This document shows positions 59,334 to 64,000 of a stretch of DNA of 64,000 nucleotides, piece after piece; within the stretch, counting starts at the first letter, position 1, and each line of letters opens with the position of its first letter. The DNA is from Flavobacterium sp. MFBS3-15 (GTDB lineage Bacteria > Bacteroidota > Bacteroidia > Flavobacteriales > Flavobacteriaceae), in assembly GCF_026107645.2 (NCBI RefSeq), contig NZ_JAPCHV010000010.1, positions 62,001 through 126,000 on the forward strand, in the 5' to 3' direction. The translations under genes were made by a program, and so were the position numbers. A model generated the notes under the pieces. It did no database searches. It had not been told where the DNA came from and saw only the letters and a list, made by a program, of their open reading frames with translations.

Positions 59334-60161
59334 ATGAGAATTGGAATGATAAAGAATGTTTCCTTAACGATTCTTATTTCTTTGACTATTGTAAATAGTA
59401 TAAGGGCTCAGGAAAACCTCGTTAATATTGAAGCAAAAGACTTAGTCGATTTGACTATTGATACAAGTTCTGTACATGCAATGAGGGAAGTAATTTCAAG
59501 TGACCTACTTTCAATAGAGAGAAAGGGTTTTAAAAGAGCGTACGACTCAATAGCTAAAGTATTTGAGGACAGGCTTGAATATTATTATAAAGAGCAGTAT
59601 ACAAAAGAAGAATTGAAACAGTTTTTAGTCTTCTGCAAAACTAAAACGGGAAAAAGGTTTGCTGCTGATATGGGGCGATTATATCAAGGTAACCTTACCG
59701 AAGACAAACCCCTATACCAAAGGCTGTCGGAATTAAAGAAAAAGTTTAGGGATTGGCAGCCGGCAAATGAAAAGGTAATTGTTCAAAACCGTGCCGGTGC
59801 AGACTCTTTACTTCGTTTACTGCAAACTCAGAAATATCTTAATATTATCAAAGCAAATAAAGTAATGCAGATTGAACCTCGTTTCGAGATGGATTACGTT
59901 AAAGCTTTTGATAGGATGTCCGACGGATATTTAGCTGATTTGAAGCAATATTTCCGGGATAACTATACTGATGTGGAGTTCGTTGAAATATTTCAGTTTT
60001 ATGCGACACCAGTTGGAAAGAAAGTTATAGTTAGTACAGGACCGCTTATAGCGGCTACAATTAAAGCTGATCATGAGTTTGTTGATAACGTTTTCAGGAT
60101 ACATAAAGATATTAATTTCGGGAAATTCCAGCGGGAATATTTCCGTGAAAATAAAGAATGA
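59334..60161 (+). CDS. Exported protein with two DUF2059-like repeats
   Basis: 275 residues with a signal peptide (SLTILISLTIVNSIRAQ), starting ATG 59334 or 59346. Two similar segments, YYYKEQYTKEELKQFLVFCK with TKTGKRFA, and LKQYFRDNYTDVEFVEIFQF with YATPVGKKV, match the DUF2059 core of helical periplasmic proteins. The function of that family is unknown. It lies on the same strand behind the broken lipoprotein gene but 101 bases away. Confidence 0.75.
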   Translation: MRIGMIKNVSLTILISLTIVNSIRAQENLVNIEAKDLVDLTIDTSSVHAMREVISSDLLSIERKGFKRAYDSIAKVFEDRLEYYYKEQYTKEELKQFLVFCKTKTGKRFAADMGRLYQGNLTEDKPLYQRLSELKKKFRDWQPANEKVIVQNRAGADSLLRLLQTQKYLNIIKANKVMQIEPRFEMDYVKAFDRMSDGYLADLKQYFRDNYTDVEFVEIFQFYATPVGKKVIVSTGPLIAATIKADHEFVDNVFRIHKDINFGKFQREYFRENKE

Positions 60162-60165
60162 TGAT

Positions 60166-60190
60166 AACCCGTGCACCGTCCCGGGTTTTG
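60166..60190. terminator. Bidirectional terminator
   Basis: AACCCG (60166-60171) with CGGGTT (60182-60187) between two convergent genes, then a T-rich run. Confidence 0.65.
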
Positions 60191-60193
60191 TTT

Positions 60194-60895
60194 TTATAGT
60201 GTCAGCCTTGCCAGGTAATCATAATGTTCGCCCTCCATTACAAGTTCACAGTTGAATCCGTTAGAGTGTGCGGCATTCTGTAAGGTGTTGTAGTCAATGT
60301 ACAGCCAGTCAAAGGTGTCTTCCACCTCACCTTTATATTTTACGGTAAAGGTCACCTCGCCATAGTAGTCGGCATCCGAAGGGATCCACTTGCCGCCGTC
60401 CTCATCTTCATCGAACATATAGATGATGTCGGACGAATCGATAAGGATCTGCCCGCCTTCGTTCAGCAGCGATTTTAGTTTTTCAAGGTAGGTGGTGATG
60501 TTCTTCAGTTTCCCGAATATCCCGGTGCCGTTCATCAGGAGGATTATGGTGTCGAACTTCTCATTTTCCAGTTCGAGTACGTTTACGCACACGGCATTTT
60601 TTACCCCGCGCAGTTGGCAGGCCGCAATGGCATTCGCCGAAATATCGATTGCCATCACCTCAAGCCCCTTTTGCAGGAAAAGGGCGTGGCTCCCGGCGCC
60701 GCAACCCACATCCAGTACACGCCCTTTGGCCATCATCAGGGCTTTCTGCTCTATTTTGGGCATATCCTTATATTCCCTGAACAGGTAGGCTATGCTCATT
60801 TCATCCTCTTCGGATATGGAAGTTTCGGTAATGAGGTCTTCCGGTGCATTGCCGGTCTGGTAGTCTAATATGGCTTTCCCGAAAAGGTCTTTCAT
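60194..60895 (-). CDS. Class I SAM-dependent methyltransferase
   Basis: 233 residues. GRVLDVGCGAGSHALFLQKGLEVMAIDIS is motif I with its acidic ligand; FDTIILLMNGTGIFGKLKNI and GGQILIDSSDIIYMF follow in order. The N-terminus (MKDLFGKAILDYQTGNAPED) is a conserved-looking cap. The substrate is unknown. It is divergent from the YkgJ-type gene with 39 bases between the starts. Confidence 0.88.
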   Translation of the reverse strand: MKDLFGKAILDYQTGNAPEDLITETSISEEDEMSIAYLFREYKDMPKIEQKALMMAKGRVLDVGCGAGSHALFLQKGLEVMAIDISANAIAACQLRGVKNAVCVNVLELENEKFDTIILLMNGTGIFGKLKNITTYLEKLKSLLNEGGQILIDSSDIIYMFDEDEDGGKWIPSDADYYGEVTFTVKYKGEVEDTFDWLYIDYNTLQNAAHSNGFNCELVMEGEHYDYLARLTL

Positions 60896-60902
60896 TTTTT
60901 CA

Positions 60903-60910
60903 TACTTTTG
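60903..60910 (+). promoter_or_regulatory. -7 element of the YkgJ-type gene
   Basis: TACTTTTG (TAnnTTTG). A longer frame starts inside this box (60908), so the ATG at 60935 is the more likely start. Confidence 0.7.
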
Positions 60911-60934
60911 CCACAGAACGATAATGACTGCGGA

Positions 60935-61429
60935 ATGGAGGATTTTTTAAAGCAGCTTCCTAAGCTTGCCAAAGATAAGCATAACGAGAATAAAAAGTTT
61001 TTCGATAAGCTTAAAAAGAAAACACCCAAAAACCTGGATTATGTAATGCAGGAGCTGCACGACAGGGAGTTTAAGAAAGACTACTGCCTTGACTGTGCCA
61101 ATTGCTGCAAGACCACCGGGCCGCTTTTTACCCTGGCCGATATCGAGCGCATCGCAAAGCACCTTCGCCTGAAGCCCCAGCAGTTCATAGACAAGTACCT
61201 GCGCATCGATGAGGACAACGACTACGTACTGCAAAGCGTGCCGTGTACTTTCCTCGACAGCGAGAACTACTGCCTTATATACGACGTTCGTCCCAAAGCC
61301 TGCCGCGAGTTCCCCCACACCGACAGGAAAAAATTCCAGCAGATCGCCAGCCTCACCATGAAGAATGTGGCGATATGCCCCGCGGCATATAACATTGTAG
61401 AGGAAATGAAAAAGAAGATAACCGTATGA
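60935..61429 (+). CDS. YkgJ-family cysteine-cluster protein
   Basis: 164 residues from ATG 60935 (MEDFLKQLPKLAKDKHNENK). The cysteine pattern CLDCANCCKTTGP, then PCTFLDSENYCLIYDVRPKACREFPH and a last Cys in VAICPAAYNI, is the zinc- or iron-sulphur-binding signature of the YkgJ/UPF0153 family. Its function is unknown. A lysine-rich N-terminal helix of ~50 residues precedes it. It overlaps the PH-domain gene by 4 bases (ATGA). Confidence 0.9.
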   Translation: MEDFLKQLPKLAKDKHNENKKFFDKLKKKTPKNLDYVMQELHDREFKKDYCLDCANCCKTTGPLFTLADIERIAKHLRLKPQQFIDKYLRIDEDNDYVLQSVPCTFLDSENYCLIYDVRPKACREFPHTDRKKFQQIASLTMKNVAICPAAYNIVEEMKKKITV

Positions 61430-61830
61430 AAATCTACCGTTCCAAAATCGACCTTTGGCTCTTCCTCCTTATTTTTGGAATCTTGGGTGGCATCCTTATT
61501 GAGAGTATACTAGTGCGGGAGTGGCTCGTATTGGCAATAATCCTGCCTGTAATAATTTTCATCGCATTGCTCATGTACTCACTCCGGTACATCATCGATG
61601 GCGATGTACTCGAAATACGCACCGGCATTTTGGGCAAAACCAAAATTCCCATTTCAGGCATAAAGTCGGTAGAGAAGACCCGTAATCCCCTGAGTGCTCC
61701 TGCCATGTCCCTTAAACGACTGGAGATTATGTATGGCAAATATGACTTTGCGCTCATTTCACCCACAGACCGCGATGCCTTCATCAACGACCTGCTCGAA
61801 ATAAATCCCGGAATACAGGTTAAATTTTAA
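61426..61830 (+). CDS. Membrane-anchored PH-domain protein
   Basis: 134 residues. Two N-terminal helices (IDLWLFLLIFGILGGILIES; WLVLAIILPVIIFIALLMYSL) are followed by a bacterial PH-like domain (YIIDGDVLEIRTGILGKTKIPISGIKSVEKTRNPLSAPAMSLKRLEI...). Such proteins are common, with no set role. It is translated together with the YkgJ-type gene (ATGA overlap). Confidence 0.85.
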   Translation: MKIYRSKIDLWLFLLIFGILGGILIESILVREWLVLAIILPVIIFIALLMYSLRYIIDGDVLEIRTGILGKTKIPISGIKSVEKTRNPLSAPAMSLKRLEIMYGKYDFALISPTDRDAFINDLLEINPGIQVKF

Positions 61831-61915
61831 TTGCGTCGTAAAATTAAATTGCTTTTTTTAATAGTTTTACTGCCCATAAGGGTTCTTGATGTGCCCGCTG
61901 TTAACTGCTAATACT

Positions 61916-62164
61916 ATGAAACTTTTACGCAACATACTTATCATCGCAGTCTTTTCCATGGGACTTTCGGCACTTTTCTATTATAAAAATAATGACGTGG
62001 TAAAAACCGCTTCGTGGGCCGACGAGATTGGGGAGATCGCCACGGTAGGAGTGTTTATCTTTATCTTCACATTCGTATTGTACCTTATTGCGCGTACGGT
62101 AATGAAAGGTGCAAAAGCCGTAACAAAGAAAAAGCCTTCCGATCCGGAAGGCCCTAAAGTTTAA
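61916..62164 (+). CDS. Small two-helix membrane protein
   Basis: 82 residues from ATG 61916 (MKLLRNILIIAVFSMGLSAL); a frame open to 61886 adds ten unlikely residues. Helices IIAVFSMGLSALFYY and ATVGVFIFIFTFVLYLIA, then a basic tail (MKGAKAVTKKKPSDPEGPKV). No family recognised. Its stop overlaps the 3' end of the convergent 70-residue gene by 4 bases. Confidence 0.65.
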   Translation: MKLLRNILIIAVFSMGLSALFYYKNNDVVKTASWADEIGEIATVGVFIFIFTFVLYLIARTVMKGAKAVTKKKPSDPEGPKV

Positions 62165-62373
62165 GCGGCAAGCTCTTCGGTGGCGTGCTGTTTCAGTTCG
62201 CCCACAAAGCTCTCGATGCTGTGGATCTTGTCTTCCACATATTCCAGTAATCCTTCAATCTTATCCCTAAGGCTCTCAAAGAAGGCAATGATATCGTCAA
62301 CATAGCCTTTTGCCCTTTCAATCAGGCCAAGGATCATCTCGATAAAGTCGTTTATTTTTTCTGTAATATTCAT
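62161..62373 (-). CDS. 70-residue amphipathic helical protein
   Basis: MNITEKINDFIEMILGLIER and the rest form one continuous, acidic heptad-like helix (IIAFFESLRDKIEGLLEYVEDKIHSIESF), with no signal peptide. It resembles short helical phasin-like or apolipoprotein-like proteins in pattern only. Isolated, convergent with the two-helix protein, 4-base overlap. Confidence 0.6.
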   Translation of the reverse strand: MNITEKINDFIEMILGLIERAKGYVDDIIAFFESLRDKIEGLLEYVEDKIHSIESFVGELKQHATEELAA

Positions 62374-62470
62374 GGCGGTATGTTTTAAGATTAATACAAC
62401 TGAAAATTACGAAACGCTATCGGTATGCGGAAACACTTTGTAAAAACATTATGATTTTGACTGTGGTTTT

Positions 62471-62611
62471 GGAACGCGGATTGGGCGGATTATGCAAATT
62501 TCTCTCAGCCTAAAGAATTTCCTATTCCTGAAAATATACGATCATTAGCAAGGTGAAAATACCTTAGCGAATTGTTTGCAAAATCCGTCAAATCCGCGTC
62601 ATCCGCGTTCC
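62471..62611. repeat. Imperfect long inverted repeat
   Basis: GGAACGCGGATTGGGCGGAT at 62471-62490 (with ATGCAAAT after) is matched by the reverse of TTTGCAAAATCCGTC and ATCCGCGTCATCCGCGTTCC ending at 62611. About 80 bases separate the arms. It looks like a small mobile or palindromic repeat beside the NamZ-like gene. Confidence 0.6.
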
Positions 62612-62617
62612 TTTTTC

Positions 62618-63913
62618 CTATCTGTAAATCAAATACTTCTTCCTTACCTTCTTAAACTCGGTAAGCCCCTCCTTCCAGGTGTCGCGAATCTCCGACTCGG
62701 TCATGCCGCTTTCAATTTGCCTGCGCAGCGTTTCCGTTCCGGCGAGCTTGGTAAAGAACGAGGTAAAGAAAACCGATTTGTCCTTGGTCTCTTCGTAGGC
62801 TTTCAGCAGCCATTTCAGTTCCAGTCTTTTCACTTTGGGTACGTTGCTCAGGTCTTCGCCATAGCAAAGTTTCCCTTTTTGTGGCGGTTCCTTGGCGCCC
62901 TCGTTAGGCATGGGCGTAAAGCTGAACCCGGTATCAGGGAGGTCGGGCGAGCCGTATATCTGGAATTGCTTGTCGGTGCCGCGGCCCAGGCTCACATTGG
63001 TGCCTTCAAAAAAGCACAGGCTGGCATACAGGTTGATAGCCTTGTCGTTCGGCAGGTTGGGTGAGGGTTTTACCGGCAGGTGGTAAAACATATTCCTGCG
63101 GTAATTGAGGCAGGGGATTACGGTCAGCTCGCACTGCACGCTGTCCTTGAGCCACTTTTCGCCGTTAATCATTTTGCCGTATTCGCCAATGGTCATGCCG
63201 TGCAGCACAGGTATGGTATGCATCCCTATGAAACTTGAATTTTCCTTTTCGAGTATCGGCCCGTCGACAATGGCACCGTTTGGGTTTGGGCGGTCGAATA
63301 CAACCAGCGGCAGGTTCTTTTCGGCACAGGCCTCCATAATGTAGTGCAGCGATGATATGTAGGTGTAAAAGCGCGCGCCGACGTCCTGAAGGTCGAATAC
63401 CAGTATGTCAATTCCGTCCAACTGCTCCGGCTTTGGCTTTTTATTATCGCCATACAGCGAGATGATAGGCAATCCCGTTCGGGTGTCCTTCCCGTCCTTT
63501 ATCAGTTCTCCCGCATCGGCCTTACCGCGAAAGCCATGTTCCGGGGCATATATCTTTTGCAGGTTCACTTTCTTCTCTAAAAGAAAATCAACGATGCTAA
63601 CGGTGTCTTTCTCGTGGCTCACCCAGGATCCTCCGTCTTTCTCTACATAAACATCTTTAAGGTAGGTGATGATCCCGGTCTGGTTGGTTACCACGCCCAC
63701 GCGCTTGCCCTCCAGCAGGGGGAGGTAGGCATCAAAATTATCAGCGCCGGTTACAATCTCTTTTCTGTCATTTTTTGAAGCCAGGGAAACATGTTTGCTA
63801 TTCGGTTCTCCAATTGCGGGCGGGGTAGTGGTTGGGCGAATCGATTTTCCGCACGCAACCATAAATAGTATTGAGAATAAAACTGTACTTTTGAAAAACG
63901 AATTATATACCAT
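62618..63913 (-). CDS. NamZ/DUF1343-type exo-beta-N-acetylmuramidase lipoprotein
   Basis: 431 residues. A lipoprotein signal (STVLFSILFMVACGK) and a Thr/Pro-rich linker lead to the DUF1343 body: LEGKRVGVVTNQTGI, IYAPEHGFRGKADAGE, DILVFDLQDVGARFYTYISSLHY, VFDRPNPNG and FFEGTNVSLGRGTDKQFQIYG. The family includes NamZ of Bacillus subtilis and the Tannerella enzyme, which release MurNAc from the non-reducing end of glycan strands, supporting a peptidoglycan recycling role. The start is ATG 63913, six bases from the divergent permease start. Confidence 0.92.
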   Translation of the reverse strand: MVYNSFFKSTVLFSILFMVACGKSIRPTTTPPAIGEPNSKHVSLASKNDRKEIVTGADNFDAYLPLLEGKRVGVVTNQTGIITYLKDVYVEKDGGSWVSHEKDTVSIVDFLLEKKVNLQKIYAPEHGFRGKADAGELIKDGKDTRTGLPIISLYGDNKKPKPEQLDGIDILVFDLQDVGARFYTYISSLHYIMEACAEKNLPLVVFDRPNPNGAIVDGPILEKENSSFIGMHTIPVLHGMTIGEYGKMINGEKWLKDSVQCELTVIPCLNYRRNMFYHLPVKPSPNLPNDKAINLYASLCFFEGTNVSLGRGTDKQFQIYGSPDLPDTGFSFTPMPNEGAKEPPQKGKLCYGEDLSNVPKVKRLELKWLLKAYEETKDKSVFFTSFFTKLAGTETLRRQIESGMTESEIRDTWKEGLTEFKKVRKKYLIYR

Positions 63914-63919
63914 ACCCGT

Positions 63920-64000
63920 TTGAATTTAGAATATTTCATAGCCCGGAGGCTGGTTTCTGCAAAAAGCCATAAAAGTAGTATATCTGCGCCAATTATAAAA
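63920..64000 (+). CDS. LolC/LolE-type ABC transporter permease, first 27 codons
   Basis: The frame from TTG 63920 is open to the end of the window and reads MNLEYFIARRLVSAK then SHKSSISAPIIK, the start of Bacteroidetes LolC/E-like permeases (FtsX/MacB fold) for lipoprotein release or export. The call rests on 27 residues only. Confidence 0.7.
   Translation, partial: MNLEYFIARRLVSAKSHKSSISAPIIK

Overview
The window looks like a chromosomal segment from Flavobacterium or a close relative in the Flavobacteriaceae. The evidence is the gliding genes gldB-gldC, type IX secretion (T9SS) C-terminal sorting domains, TAnnTTTG-type -7 promoter elements, an ECF sigma locus with a beta-barrel-like protein, and a division and cell wall (dcw) cluster in the Bacteroidetes order without murF, murB or ddl. 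Almost every gene is intact. Two look broken: a T9SS cargo gene with an in-frame amber codon right after its signal peptide (4366-5367) and a small lipoprotein gene with a frameshift at an A5 run (58626-59232).

Layout. 1-8.2 kb: start of rlmN, a lysyl-endopeptidase-like T9SS protease, an O-methyltransferase, a PAP2 phosphatase, tatA, the broken T9SS cargo gene, an M1 aminopeptidase and a DUF6702 protein. 8.3-14.6 kb: an ECF sigma factor with a membrane partner and a barrel-like protein, a CDF metal exporter, dnaG whose zinc ligands are all replaced, and a LuxR-type response regulator. 14.7-19.4 kb: nadE, gldB, gldC, engB, an unknown membrane protein and an alpha/beta hydrolase. 19.6-36.2 kb: the dcw cluster mraZ-rsmH-ftsL-ftsI-murE-mraY-murD-ftsW-murG-murC-ftsQ-ftsA-ftsZ, preceded by MraZ-type operator repeats and containing several families of palindromic intergenic repeats in its only wide gaps. 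36.2-42.3 kb: an orphan gene between near-identical direct repeats, yqeY, tRNA-Arg(CCG), a T9SS-exported endonuclease/exonuclease/phosphatase-family protein, an amine oxidase and a processive GT2 glycosyltransferase.

42.6-46.9 kb carries a five-gene overlapping operon that I consider the most interesting locus. It is a stressosome-type RsbR-RsbS-RsbT set, followed by a phosphatase with its own ATPase domain and by a hybrid histidine kinase. The N-terminus of that kinase looks like a degenerate RsbT-type ATPase that has lost its metal-binding Asn. No RsbV, RsbW or SigB-type sigma factor is present in the window, so the output is unknown.

47-50 kb: a second PAP2 protein, a 52-residue membrane protein, kynurenine 3-monooxygenase and a DUF486 protein. 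50.4-57.7 kb: an ExbB-ExbD-ExbD-TonB energy-transduction operon, expanded by two secreted proteins that carry three further TonB C-terminal-like domains without a membrane anchor, then a PstS-like lipoprotein and a TPR protein. 57.7-64 kb: queE, the broken lipoprotein gene, a DUF2059 protein, a methyltransferase, a cysteine-cluster protein, a PH-domain protein, two small unknown proteins, a NamZ-like muramidase lipoprotein and the first 27 codons of a LolC/E-type permease.
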